Assembly: GCA_049841275.1 (NCBI GenBank)
Contig: JASGDN010000049.1
Span: 1-64,000, forward strand
Direction of reading: 5' to 3'
DNA from: JASGDN01 sp049841275
GTDB lineage: Bacteria > Chloroflexota > Chloroflexia > Thermomicrobiales > UBA6265
DNA: 64,000 nt
This document shows positions 42,855-51,879 of this stretch, one piece after another. Positions within the stretch are counted from its first letter, which is position 1. Each line of letters opens with the position of its first letter. A program made the position numbers and the translations under genes. A model generated the notes under the pieces. The model ran no database searches, had not been told where the DNA came from, and was given only the letters and a program-made list of their open reading frames with translations.

Positions 42855-43325
42855 TTACGCCATTGCGCCAACCGGCTCCAACGGCAGTTCCGACGTGCAG
42901 AATCCACAGCGAGTTGCCTCGATCGGCACCTCGTTGATGCAGTATGGGCACTTCTTCGTGGTCGGGTCCGCAGGTGGTTCGGAACGCGACCGTGCGATGA
43001 GGATGTTTACCGGCTTCACGACAAAGAAGAACACAACGGCCGCGACGATGACGAACGAAATCAGCGCGTTCAGGAAGGCACCAACGCCGAACCACGCGCC
43101 ATTGATATGGAAGCCGATCGAGCTGAAGTCCGGCTGCCCACCGATCGCGGCGATCAACGGCGTGATGAAACTCTCGACCAACGCGGTGACGACTTGACCG
43201 AAGGCAGCGCCGATGACCACCGCCACCGCCAGATCGACGACGTTGCCACGGAGCAGAAACGCCTTGAACTCGTCCAGCAATGGAGCATTTCCGACGGATT
43301 TCAGCCGCGCCAGGTTATCGCTCAT
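42855..43325 (-). CDS. mscL: Large-conductance mechanosensitive channel with C-terminal zinc ribbon
   Basis: A 156-aa MscL. FLLRGNVVDLAVAVVIGAAFGQVVTALVESFITPL (first helix, about 24-58) and the second helix LNALISFVIVAAVVFFFVVKPVN are canonical. It opens under membrane tension to vent solutes in osmotic downshock. After the second helix a zinc ribbon follows, CPYCINEVPIEATRCGFC (four Cys), near 125-142. The fusion is known from Actinobacteria and other groups but absent from E. coli MscL; it could bind zinc at the cytoplasmic bundle. Confidence 0.94.
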   Translation of the reverse strand: MSDNLARLKSVGNAPLLDEFKAFLLRGNVVDLAVAVVIGAAFGQVVTALVESFITPLIAAIGGQPDFSSIGFHINGAWFGVGAFLNALISFVIVAAVVFFFVVKPVNILIARSRSEPPADPTTKKCPYCINEVPIEATRCGFCTSELPLEPVGAMA

Positions 43326-43405
43326 GTCCCTCTCCTGACTCTTCGCCTACCGCGCACGAAGCAAACCTGCACAGCACAGGCCAGCTATGGGAATCCTGCC
43401 TTACG

Positions 43406-44635
43406 CTACTGCGGTGCGCAAGAGCTGGCCGATGCCGTGAGCGTATACGTCACCTCGCCGGTCTCGTTCCCCATGAAGAAGGTCTCCCCGCAGGCATTCG
43501 TGAACTCCGTCGCCGCCCCGATCGAGGTGTAGACCGTGAAGTTCGATCCCGCAATCGCCCCCGTCATCTGGCCTGGGTCCAGGTTTCCATCGAACACCGT
43601 CACCCCATCGGCCGTCACTACCACGTAGATGGACGAATTGACCGCCGTGACGTTGATGCTCGTGATGTAGTTGCCGTTGGCGTCCTGCTGGGCCCCGCCC
43701 TCCTGCGGCGCTGCCGTACTGGTCGCCTGATCCGTCGTTCCCTGATTCGACGCGGGTTCGGTCGCTGCTGTGGTCGCCGCAGCAGTCCCCTGCACGCGAG
43801 GAACGCCCGCTGTCTCGTCCGACACGGACCCGCCGATGGCGAGCACGACATAGACCGCCGGCGACGTTCCGGAGTTATGCACCGTGGCCGTGTTTGCGAC
43901 CGTCTTGCCGTCTCCAACCACTAGCCGGTTCGCACCCTGGCCGTCATTCATGTCGACATCGACCTGGCCGCTCGTCACCATCACCAGCGCCGAGCCCGTG
44001 TGCGCACCAATCTGAGCCTGCTCGTCCGCCCGCAGGACGTAGCGGGTCAGCGTCAGGGAATAGGTACCCTCACGGATGCCGCTGATGGCCGGCCCTTCGT
44101 AGAAAGCGGCGGATGGAACATCCGCTGCCGCCCCGATCCGGAACGCCCAGGCCTTGGCCCCCGCCGCACCCATACCGGCGGAACCGCCCACGATCGTATA
44201 CGGATCGTCGGCAGCCAGGAAGTACGCCGAGCCGGGATCGAGTTGTGCCCGCTTGGCCGTCAGGTCGTTCCGCACGATCGCGGTACCGGACCGCTGGTAG
44301 AGGACCGCCGCAGGACCGGCCGCAGACTTGGCATCAGCGGGCGCGCCGAAACTCTCTTCCTGGACGGACCAGACGACATCGGTACCTGGCAAATAAACGA
44401 GTCCGGTCGCAAGGATGGCCGGTGCCCCCGCCCCCGTCGCCGCCTCGACCACCGGCGGCACCGTCGTCTCCGGAGCCGGCGTTGGCGAACCGACCGGCGT
44501 GGCATTCTGGGCCAGCGACAGGGACGGCCCCACAGCAAGCATCGACAGCAACACCATCATCGCCATCGTGCCCATTCGTCTGAGCAGTGCGCCCCCACCC
44601 GGTAGCCGTATAGACGGCGCAGATATCCTCTTCAA
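43406..44635 (-). CDS. Secreted protein with cupin-like body and RodZ-type C-terminal domain
   Basis: A 409-aa exported protein. Residues 1-42 are a signal peptide (hydrophobic MAMMVLLSMLAVGPSL, then an Ala cleavage site). The middle (about 70-270) has beta-rich repeats of cupin style (PGSAYFLAADDPYTIVGG; SALVMVTSGQVDVDMNDG). A Thr/Ala/Gln linker (270-310) leads to a domain with INVTAVNSSIYVVVTADGVTVFDGNLDPGQ, like the DUF4115 C-terminal domain of RodZ. The TTG start at 44635 is supported by AAGGAG seven bases upstream. Function is unknown. Domain calls are by pattern and need a profile search. Confidence 0.65.
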   Translation of the reverse strand: MKRISAPSIRLPGGGALLRRMGTMAMMVLLSMLAVGPSLSLAQNATPVGSPTPAPETTVPPVVEAATGAGAPAILATGLVYLPGTDVVWSVQEESFGAPADAKSAAGPAAVLYQRSGTAIVRNDLTAKRAQLDPGSAYFLAADDPYTIVGGSAGMGAAGAKAWAFRIGAAADVPSAAFYEGPAISGIREGTYSLTLTRYVLRADEQAQIGAHTGSALVMVTSGQVDVDMNDGQGANRLVVGDGKTVANTATVHNSGTSPAVYVVLAIGGSVSDETAGVPRVQGTAAATTAATEPASNQGTTDQATSTAAPQEGGAQQDANGNYITSINVTAVNSSIYVVVTADGVTVFDGNLDPGQMTGAIAGSNFTVYTSIGAATEFTNACGETFFMGNETGEVTYTLTASASSCAPQ

Positions 44636-45130
44636 TGCGATTCTCCTTCGCGCCTGGGTTGATCTGACCCCGGGCCAACGGCAGCTCGAACGAACTGTGC
44701 GGCGGCGTTCCCCCTCGCCTGCGCAGATCAGCAGATGAACCGGAGTGTACCGACACCGTCCCTGACGTCCGAGTCCAGCCCGTCAGGCATGTACGTACAC
44801 GCCGATCACACCCTTCTATCGTATCGCCAATATGGCAGGAAATCCAGCGCCGATGCCCTGTGGGGCATAGCATCATTGGCCCCTGACCCCAGGCCACGCA
44901 CCCGCGCCATCGTCGAGGCGGCGTGACAAACCATCGGCGGCCCCAACGCTCACATCCGCCGGTCGCGGTTCCGTCCGGCACCGTGGCAGCCGGCGTGCGC
45001 ATTCTCCGGCTAACGCCGCATGCTACGCTTCCTCGTCGAAACGAATCGGGCGGCGCTGACGTTCCTCCTTTCAGCGGCGTCATCTGGCCCCGCCAAAATC
45101 GCCTCGTCTCCGGGAAAGGACCCGTTCCGC
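44636..45130. other. Intergenic region between the secreted protein and GT39 genes
   Basis: Almost 500 bases between divergent starts. No gene, RNA or clear consensus promoter could be assigned. If the upstream ATG at 45020 is used by the glycosyltransferase, the last 111 bases are coding. Confidence 0.45.
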
Positions 45131-46792
45131 GTGGTCGTCTCCGCGCCATCCGCACCAGCCACGCCCCATCCCCAGGCCTGCCGTCACACCGGTCACATCG
45201 CCCTCGCCATCGCCGATGTCCTCTGGCTGGCTGTCGCGATGCTGCTTGGTCTCGCGCTGCGCATCCCCTTCTTCGCGCTGCCAATCATCCCCGACGAAGG
45301 GGGCTACGCCTACGCCACGCGCGGCTGGCTCGACGGAAGCGGGCAGCTCTACCACGATCTGTGGATCAGCCGCCCCCAAGGCATCTTCTACGTCTACGCC
45401 ATCGTCATGCAGACGCTCGGGGACAATGTCCTGGCATTCCGGTTCGCGGCATGGGCCGCCGCGGCGCTGACCACGGTCGCTGTCTGGCTGTTCGCCCGGC
45501 GATGGGCGGGCAGACGTATCGGCAACCTCGCCGCCATCGCCTTCGCGCTCATCAGCGCCGCGCCCACAATCGAGGGGTTCACCGCAAACGCGGAAGTCTT
45601 CATGGCGCTTCCAGCAGCGTTCGCCGCCGTTGTGCTCCTGCATGCCAGCCGTCACGGCTGGAAGACTCCGCTCCTCATCCTCACTGGCGTGCTGATCGGC
45701 CTAGCGACGATCGTCAAGCCATCCGGCGCATTCATGCTCCCGGTGGCATGGGGATTCATCGTCCTCACCGTCGAGGCGCCCCACCGGGAATACCGCAACC
45801 GGAGCCTCGCGGTCCTGGCAGGCACAGTGCTCGTCGCAGTTCCCATCTTCATCCACGGGTATGTGCTGGGCTGGTCGGACTTCATCTACGCCACCATCAC
45901 CTACCGGATGTTCAACCAGAGCTCGGTGTCAGTCGGGATGGCACACAATCTCTACCGGCTCGGGGCGATGCTGCTCTATGCATTGCCGTGGCTCGTGCTG
46001 CTCGTCCTCGTGCTCGGCGTCCGCCACCGGACTGCCTTGCGGCGCGCCCTCTGTGAAGGACACCTTCTTCTCGCACGAAAGCTGCGGGTCCGTTTCGACC
46101 GCCGCTGGCTCGAACGCGCGCTCGGTCTCACCGCCCCGCTTCCATCCCAGAACTACCACCTCGTACGTCCATCCGACGCCGCCGGTCTGCTTCTGCGACT
46201 CTGGGCATTGGGCTGCCTGGGCGGCATCGCGATGGGAGGCGACTGGTGGCCGCACTACCTGATGCAAATCGCCGCACCAGCCGCGATCTGGATCGCGAAT
46301 GTCGGCGACACCGTCGTTCACGATCTGGAACGGCGCCAGACCCGGATCGCGCTCACTGCAGCAATCGTCCTGCTGCTCGTCTCGCCCTATGCCCTGCTCG
46401 TCCGTGGGTCGGTGGACGCGATGACGGAGACGATCTACGGTCATCCGGGGTACCTTGCCCAGAGTGACGTGGCCACCTACATTCGCGACCACACCACGCC
46501 AGACGACACGATTTATGTCGCCTTCGATCAGGCGGGTATCTACTATCTTGCCGATCGCAAGCCTGCCTACCGCCATCTGTACGACCAGGAACTGCGCGGT
46601 ATCCCCACCTCCTATGGCGACCTGATCTCGCTCATCCAGGGTCCGGATCGACCGCTCTATATCGTCGGCACGCTGCATCCCGGCCCCTTCCCGGATGACA
46701 GCCGTCTCTTCTGGCAAGAAGTGGGCAAGTACTACACGCTCGAAACCACGATCGATGGCGTCCCCATCTACCGGGCGCTCGACGGAAGCTGA
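45131..46792 (+). CDS. GT39/ArnT-like membrane glycosyltransferase
   Basis: A polytopic membrane protein of 553 aa from the GTG at 45131 (AAAGGA upstream), or 590 aa from an ATG at 45020 that lacks an SD. Ten or more hydrophobic helices are visible. The first extracytoplasmic loop has the catalytic DE motif (IIPDEGGYAYATRGWLDG), typical of PMT/ArnT-type enzymes using polyprenyl-phosphate sugars. The C-terminal soluble part (about 420-553) has YIRDHTTPDDTIYVA. It probably glycosylates a lipid or protein at the outer face; the DPM1-like synthase at 25.7 kb could supply mannose donor. Its 3' end overlaps the GH15 gene by 25 bases. Confidence 0.85.
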   Translation: MVVSAPSAPATPHPQACRHTGHIALAIADVLWLAVAMLLGLALRIPFFALPIIPDEGGYAYATRGWLDGSGQLYHDLWISRPQGIFYVYAIVMQTLGDNVLAFRFAAWAAAALTTVAVWLFARRWAGRRIGNLAAIAFALISAAPTIEGFTANAEVFMALPAAFAAVVLLHASRHGWKTPLLILTGVLIGLATIVKPSGAFMLPVAWGFIVLTVEAPHREYRNRSLAVLAGTVLVAVPIFIHGYVLGWSDFIYATITYRMFNQSSVSVGMAHNLYRLGAMLLYALPWLVLLVLVLGVRHRTALRRALCEGHLLLARKLRVRFDRRWLERALGLTAPLPSQNYHLVRPSDAAGLLLRLWALGCLGGIAMGGDWWPHYLMQIAAPAAIWIANVGDTVVHDLERRQTRIALTAAIVLLLVSPYALLVRGSVDAMTETIYGHPGYLAQSDVATYIRDHTTPDDTIYVAFDQAGIYYLADRKPAYRHLYDQELRGIPTSYGDLISLIQGPDRPLYIVGTLHPGPFPDDSRLFWQEVGKYYTLETTIDGVPIYRALDGS

Positions 46793-48678
46793 CGGCGATC
46801 GGGCTCGCCCCACCGCACCGGTGACGATCCAGCCGGCGGCAGCCCCGCTTCCCGCAATGCCCGCTCCAGGTTCACGCCGGTCGAGATCAACCCGATGTGG
46901 CTGAGGGCTTGCGGAAAGTTCCCGAGAAAGTCGCCAGTCGCCGGGTCGATTTCCTCCGGCAGAAGACCGAGATCGTTCACGCGCGCGCAAAGCCGGTCGT
47001 ATCGGGCCAGCGCCTCGTTCAACCTTCCCTGCAGGATCAGGTTGTCCACCAGCCAGAAGCCGCAAATCAGGAACGCACCCTCGTCCCCACGCAACCCATC
47101 GGGAGACAGGTTCGGCAGATAGCGATAGATCAAGCCATCGCCAGCACCCAATTCGCGTTCGACCGCCTCCACCGTCGCCACCATCTTCGGATGCGTCGCC
47201 GGCAACACCCGGCGAATGGCGAATGCCAGCACCGAGGCATCCAGGTGCCCATCGTCCAGCCCCTGTGCGATGAATCCCCCCTCATCGCTCCAGGCACGCG
47301 TCAGGATCGCCTCCTGGATCGCCGCCGCCGTCCGCTCCCACCGCGCGACATCGCCTGGCAGCCCAAGCCGTCGCGCAAGCTTCGCCCCGCGATCGAGCGC
47401 AACCTGGCACATCGCGGCCGAATAGGTCTGCACGAATCCCGGCCTTCGCACCTCCCAGATGCCCGCATCCGGCGTATCCCAAAGGTCGGCGGCGGTGTCC
47501 ACGAGGCCACGCAGTTGGTCCCAGAGATCGTCCTGCACGATACCGCCATGATTCACCCACTGGAACGCGCAGTCCAGGATCTCGCCATAGACATCATGCT
47601 GCACCTGATTCGACGCGGCATTGCCCCACCGCACCGGCCGCGAGTTCCGATAGCCCGAGAGTTCCGGATCGAGCCGTTCCTCGATATCGGGATCGCCGTC
47701 CAGCGTGTACATCACATTGACGCGATGCTCGCGGAAGTTGCGCAATACCCACGTCAGGTATTGCCAGGCCTCCGCCTCCATCCCGATCCTGCGCAGGACG
47801 TAGACGGCGAACGCCGCATCGCGAACCCAGGCGTAGCGATAGTCCCAATTCCGCTCGCCGCCGATATCCTCCGGCAACGATGTCGTCGGCGCGGCGACCA
47901 TCGCCCCGTTCGGCAGGTAGTCGAGCAGCTTCAGCGTGATGGCGGACCGACGAACGAGCTGCCGTTGCGGACCCTGATACCGAAAGTCACACAGCCAATC
48001 GAGCCAACCTTCCACCGTATTCACGATCGCCGCCACCGGCGAATCGACCGACGACGCGCCGGTGCCGCCATTCCAGCGCAGGCAGAACGACACCGATTCG
48101 CCGGCATCCAGCGCCCAGCGTCCCGTCGTTCCGTCCAGTTCGCGGGAACACTCGAGGATGAGATCGATGTCCGGGTAACGCGGCAAACCGAGACGGATGC
48201 CCTTGCCATTCGGGACCGGTTCCACGCCACCACGCACCGTGACCGACGCCTGCACCGTCAGCGATCCCTCGATCACCTCGACACAGCGCAACAGTTCGCC
48301 GGTATCGGCGGATCCTTCCTCCCGCAGGTCGGCCCCGGTGCGGAAGGGCATCAGGTCTGTGATCCGGAGCAGGCCATCCGGAACGCGGAGTTCGGTGACG
48401 AGGACGGCGGACTCTCCAAGATACCGGTGATGCGCGTCCACGATCTCGCCCGCCTCGATCGTGAATTGCCCACCGATCCTGCTATCAAGGATGGACGAGA
48501 AGATCGGGGCAGAATCGAAGCGCGGAATACACAACCACGGAATCGCCCCGTCCCGCGCGACCAGGGCCGCTGTGGTGCCGTTCCCGATCACCCCATGATC
48601 GCGGATAGGCAGAAAGCCATCGATCCGCTCGACCGGCCGAAACGACCGGAATGGCTGCCAACGGGATTCATCGCTCAT
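46768..48678 (-). CDS. GH15 glucoamylase/trehalase family enzyme
   Basis: A 636-aa enzyme. An N-terminal beta-sandwich (about 1-240, starting DHGVIGNGTTAALVARDGAIPWLCIPRFDS) precedes the (alpha/alpha)6 barrel. SLPEDIGGERNWDYRYAWVRDAAF and LLPEEIDPATGDFLGNFPQALSHIGLI hold the two conserved acidic regions of GH15. Related actinobacterial and archaeal enzymes are glucoamylases or trehalases; the two are not separable by eye. No signal peptide, so a cytosolic role in trehalose or maltodextrin use. It follows mrpG by 25 bases on the same strand and may be read through from the mrp operon. Confidence 0.92.
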   Translation of the reverse strand: MSDESRWQPFRSFRPVERIDGFLPIRDHGVIGNGTTAALVARDGAIPWLCIPRFDSAPIFSSILDSRIGGQFTIEAGEIVDAHHRYLGESAVLVTELRVPDGLLRITDLMPFRTGADLREEGSADTGELLRCVEVIEGSLTVQASVTVRGGVEPVPNGKGIRLGLPRYPDIDLILECSRELDGTTGRWALDAGESVSFCLRWNGGTGASSVDSPVAAIVNTVEGWLDWLCDFRYQGPQRQLVRRSAITLKLLDYLPNGAMVAAPTTSLPEDIGGERNWDYRYAWVRDAAFAVYVLRRIGMEAEAWQYLTWVLRNFREHRVNVMYTLDGDPDIEERLDPELSGYRNSRPVRWGNAASNQVQHDVYGEILDCAFQWVNHGGIVQDDLWDQLRGLVDTAADLWDTPDAGIWEVRRPGFVQTYSAAMCQVALDRGAKLARRLGLPGDVARWERTAAAIQEAILTRAWSDEGGFIAQGLDDGHLDASVLAFAIRRVLPATHPKMVATVEAVERELGAGDGLIYRYLPNLSPDGLRGDEGAFLICGFWLVDNLILQGRLNEALARYDRLCARVNDLGLLPEEIDPATGDFLGNFPQALSHIGLISTGVNLERALREAGLPPAGSSPVRWGEPDRRQLPSSAR

Positions 48679-48703
48679 CGAAACCTCACCCGTGCGCCAA
48701 CGC

Positions 48704-49051
48704 CTAGAGCCTCCACGACGGCGTCTCGTCCGCGAGATGGCTCCCCGACTCGTCGACCGCGCCGGGGCTGGTCATGCGCTCGTGGAGCAGGAATCCCGCA
48801 CGCCCGATCGCATGCGACGCCACCGGGGTCGTCACCAACAGGATGAGGCACAGCAGGATCGTGCGCGCGGTCACCGTCCCCTGGTACAGCACATTCGCGG
48901 AGATCGCCAGCACCATCACCCCGAGGAATACCGCCTTGCTGGCCGCATGCAGACGCATGTAAAGGTCCGTCATCCGCATCATGCCGAGAACGCCGAGTGT
49001 CATCACGGCGACACCGAGGATGACGAGGAAATCGAAGATGAAACTGGACAC
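48704..49051 (-). CDS. mrpG: Mrp Na+/H+ antiporter subunit G
   Basis: A 115-aa membrane subunit with three helices (FIFDFLVILGVAVMTLGVLGMMRM, KAVFLGVMVLAISANVLYQG, TILLCLILLVTTPVASHAIGRAG). DLYMRLHAASK is the conserved loop. The GTG start has a very strong GGAAAGGAGGAG SD, which fits independent translation initiation after a 203-base gap from mrpF. The last 25 residues are a polar tail. Confidence 0.92.
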   Translation of the reverse strand: MSSFIFDFLVILGVAVMTLGVLGMMRMTDLYMRLHAASKAVFLGVMVLAISANVLYQGTVTARTILLCLILLVTTPVASHAIGRAGFLLHERMTSPGAVDESGSHLADETPSWRL

Positions 49052-49254
49052 GGGCAGGCTCCTCCTTTCCGGGATAAACGACTCAGTGAATGGCGGGTCT
49101 CCCTACCTGCCAGGAAAGCGCTGAGGTCGCCGCAGGCCACCTCGGATGGGAACGGACAATCATCGCGGATTCCACGCTGCAGCCGGGTTCGAAATACTAG
49201 CCATTGGCTGGAGAGGCGATCCGGTTCAGCGCGGTCACCGTTTCGAAGTCGGCT

Positions 49255-49521
49255 CTAGAAGATCCGGCGCTCGCTGTGATACCGCGCCGCCGCGACTGTG
49301 GACGAGAACGAGAGCAGGGCCAGCATGATCGCCGCATCGATGTAGTACCCCTTCCCGGTCGTCGTGGAGTAGAGCACCAGCAACGCAATCAGCACCAGGG
49401 TCAGCGTGTCGAGCGCCAAGATGCGCACGAGCGTCGATTTCGCCCGCACCACCTGGACGATACACAGGCAGAGCAACCCCACCATCCACACCATCGCCGC
49501 GTAGTAGACCAGTTCGTGCAT
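49255..49521 (-). CDS. mrpF: Mrp Na+/H+ antiporter subunit F
   Basis: An 88-aa subunit with three hydrophobic helices and the typical PxxR/STLVRILALDTLTLVLIALLVLYS motif (STLVRILALDT here) and IMLALLSFSSTVAAARYH. Its start overlaps the mrpE stop by one base (TGATG). The following 203 bases before mrpG contain no gene I can support, an odd gap in an operon otherwise tightly packed. Confidence 0.92.
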   Translation of the reverse strand: MHELVYYAAMVWMVGLLCLCIVQVVRAKSTLVRILALDTLTLVLIALLVLYSTTTGKGYYIDAAIMLALLSFSSTVAAARYHSERRIF

Positions 49522-50057
49522 CAGCCTCGCCCTCCCGGCAGTTCCGGATAGCGGTTCTCCACCTCCGGATTCAACGCGGCATCGAGCAACGTGAAGTACT
49601 CCAGCATCTCGTCGTGGATCTGCTCCCAGTTCGTGGCGTCGATGACGTGGATCAGCATCACGCGCTGGTCCCAGTCAACATCCAGCAGGAACGAGCCAGG
49701 GGACAGCGTGAGACAGAGTCCCGCGACGCCGACCGCCCGCTCGCTGTGATCGCCGATCGGAATCGTGATGATGCCCGGATGGTAGGTTTTATTAAGACCG
49801 GTCACCACTTTCGTGACGGTCCATGTACCGACCAGGATGTCCCGCACCATCATCCACAGGTAGCGCGGACCGGCAACCAGCACCCGGATCGTGCTGCGTG
49901 TGGACGGCAGCGGCGATGGCAGGATCACCGGCCGGAAGATGGCCAGCAGAACCGCCGAGAGCACCACGCCGGTGAGCAGGTCCTCCCAGGCAGTGCTGGC
50001 AAGCATCAGTGCGTAGATGGCGGTGAAGAGGGCGACGACCAGCCCAGGGAAGATCAT
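49521..50057 (-). CDS. mrpE: Mrp Na+/H+ antiporter subunit E
   Basis: A 178-aa subunit. The N-terminal half has two helices (GLVVALFTAIYALMLA; GVVLSAVLLAIFRPVI) and the soluble half has the conserved SERAVGVAGLCLTLSPGSFLLDVDWDQRVMLIHVIDA. It starts in the mrpD stop (ATGA). Confidence 0.93.
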   Translation of the reverse strand: MIFPGLVVALFTAIYALMLASTAWEDLLTGVVLSAVLLAIFRPVILPSPLPSTRSTIRVLVAGPRYLWMMVRDILVGTWTVTKVVTGLNKTYHPGIITIPIGDHSERAVGVAGLCLTLSPGSFLLDVDWDQRVMLIHVIDATNWEQIHDEMLEYFTLLDAALNPEVENRYPELPGGRG

Positions 50058-51427
50058 GGCAGCCGCTCCGGAAGCACCGAGGCCGCGTGCCGCGTCAGCT
50101 CGAACAGCGGCCCCGGGATCAAGCCAACCGCAACGATCGCGACCGCGATCGCGGTAACCAGGACCTGCTGCGAACGCGGCGCCTGGTCGCCCACACCGGG
50201 CAACCAGAATCGCCGGCGGTAGAGTTCGAACATGTAGACGAACGAGAGCGCTCCGCCGACGAAGATCAGCACCACGAACCAGGGACGAGCGTCGTCCACC
50301 GCAAGCTGGAAAAGCCCCAGCTTGCCGAGGAATCCTGCAGCCGGCGGCACACCCGCCACGCTGAAGGCGCCTACGGCAAACGCCGCGCCGATCACCGCGC
50401 CTCGCAGGTTCACCGAGAGGAAGAGCAACGTCTTGTTCAACGCATTCAGCACGGTATAGAGGATGGCCGCGGCATACCCCGCCTTCCCGCCGATGGCGAT
50501 CGCGATCAGGATGTAACCCACCTGCCCAATCGCGGAATAGGCCAGCACTTCATTGGGCGTATGGCGCGCGACCGCCTGAATGCCGCCATAGATGACGCTG
50601 GCCGTACCGAGGACGATCAGGACGGGAGCGCCTTCGTTCAGTTCGCGCGGGAAGAGGTCCGCCCCGAACCGCAGGATGCCGTAGGTCCCGATATTCGCCA
50701 GCGCCCCGCTCAGGATCGCCGCGACCGCCGGCCGCGTTCCGGTATAGACCGCCGGCAGCCAGAAGTGAAACGGGAAGAGGCCGAGCTTGATGCTGAACGC
50801 GACGAAGATGAGCGCCGCGGTGAGGATTGCCGGGTTCTCCGCCACCAGTGGCATCTGGACACGAATCCGTTCCATGTCCAGCCAGCCCGTGGTGTGGTAG
50901 GTACCCGCAATGGCGATCAGGAAGAGCACCGAGCCGAGCAGGTTCACCACGATGAAGAGGAACGCCGCCCGGAACTGGCGGGGCGTCTCCCCGTAACTCG
51001 TCATCACGTAGGCCGCGATCATCGAGATCTCGAAGAAGACGTAGAAGTTGAAGGCGTCGCCGGTGAAGAAGAGACCGGTAAGTCCGAGCGCCATGAAGAG
51101 CGTCAGCGCTGGGAAGATACGTGCGCCAATTCCCTCCAGCGTCTCGAAGATCAGCGCGCACAGCAAGACGGTCAGCGACAGCAGCGCGAAGAGGATCCCC
51201 ATCGCGTCGACGCGCAGTGCGATCCCGATCCCGGCATCCCAGTTGCCCAGCCGCATCTCCTGCGTGCCACGATCGAGCACCTCCCGCGCCAGGAGGATCG
51301 TGGCAGCCAGCGCGGCGGCAAGAATGCCGACGGCAAGCCAGCCAATCCGGCGCATCGTGCCGTCGAGCAACGCGAGAATGACGCTACCGAACCAGAGGAT
51401 GGCGATGGGCATGGCGATCAGGCTCAC
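50054..51427 (-). CDS. mrpD: Mrp Na+/H+ antiporter subunit D
   Basis: A 457-aa, about 13-helix subunit homologous to NuoL/M/N. Conserved motifs: FEISMIAAYVMTSYGE, IKLGLFPFHFWLPAVYTGTRPAVAAILSGALANIGTYGILRF with the channel Lys and His, and AYSAIGQVGYILIAIA. With MrpA it provides proton and ion channels of the antiporter. GTG start overlaps mrpC by four bases. Confidence 0.95.
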   Translation of the reverse strand: MSLIAMPIAILWFGSVILALLDGTMRRIGWLAVGILAAALAATILLAREVLDRGTQEMRLGNWDAGIGIALRVDAMGILFALLSLTVLLCALIFETLEGIGARIFPALTLFMALGLTGLFFTGDAFNFYVFFEISMIAAYVMTSYGETPRQFRAAFLFIVVNLLGSVLFLIAIAGTYHTTGWLDMERIRVQMPLVAENPAILTAALIFVAFSIKLGLFPFHFWLPAVYTGTRPAVAAILSGALANIGTYGILRFGADLFPRELNEGAPVLIVLGTASVIYGGIQAVARHTPNEVLAYSAIGQVGYILIAIAIGGKAGYAAAILYTVLNALNKTLLFLSVNLRGAVIGAAFAVGAFSVAGVPPAAGFLGKLGLFQLAVDDARPWFVVLIFVGGALSFVYMFELYRRRFWLPGVGDQAPRSQQVLVTAIAVAIVAVGLIPGPLFELTRHAASVLPERLP

Positions 51428-51867
51428 GAGACGCGCTCCTTCGTCCTGTCACTCCCCAGAAGGACCGTCTCGCCATCCAGCCGTTCAAGGTCCGTGGCAT
51501 CGTCCTCGCCCTGCGCCAGGTCGTCGAGCTCAGACTGCTCCTCCTCGGCCAGGGCGAGCTGGATGATATCCATCGAATCGTGCGAGCCGTAGACGCGATA
51601 CGTCAGCGCCAGCATCAGGGCCGTGGTACTGAAGCTGATGACGATGGCGGTGAGCGTCATGGATTGCACGACGGGATCGCTGAACGTACCGCTGAACGGG
51701 ATCACCGCCGCGCTGCCGCGCCGCAACGCCGCCGACATGATGAAGAGGTTCGCGGCATTGCCGATCAGCACCATGCCGACGATCAGACGGATCAGGTCGC
51801 GCTTCAACACCAGGTAGGCTCCGGCGCCGAAGAGGACCGCCACGCCAACCGAGAACACAATGGTCAC
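51424..51867 (-). CDS. mrpC: Mrp Na+/H+ antiporter subunit C
   Basis: A 147-aa NuoK-like subunit with three helices: TIVFSVGVAVLFGAGAYLVL, DLIRLIVGMVLIGNAANLFIM and QSMTLTAIVISFSTTALMLAL. The last 35 residues are an acidic tail beyond the usual length (LALAEEEQSELDDLAQGEDDATD). GTG start, 12 bases after mrpB. Confidence 0.94.
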   Translation of the reverse strand: MTIVFSVGVAVLFGAGAYLVLKRDLIRLIVGMVLIGNAANLFIMSAALRRGSAAVIPFSGTFSDPVVQSMTLTAIVISFSTTALMLALTYRVYGSHDSMDIIQLALAEEEQSELDDLAQGEDDATDLERLDGETVLLGSDRTKERVS

Positions 51868-51879
51868 GCGTTGCCTCCT

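Noticed and set aside
46897..48846. A 649-residue frame opposite the GH15 gene
   Set aside because: Composition rich in Arg, His and Asp typical of an antisense frame; GH15 homology on the minus strand is decisive.
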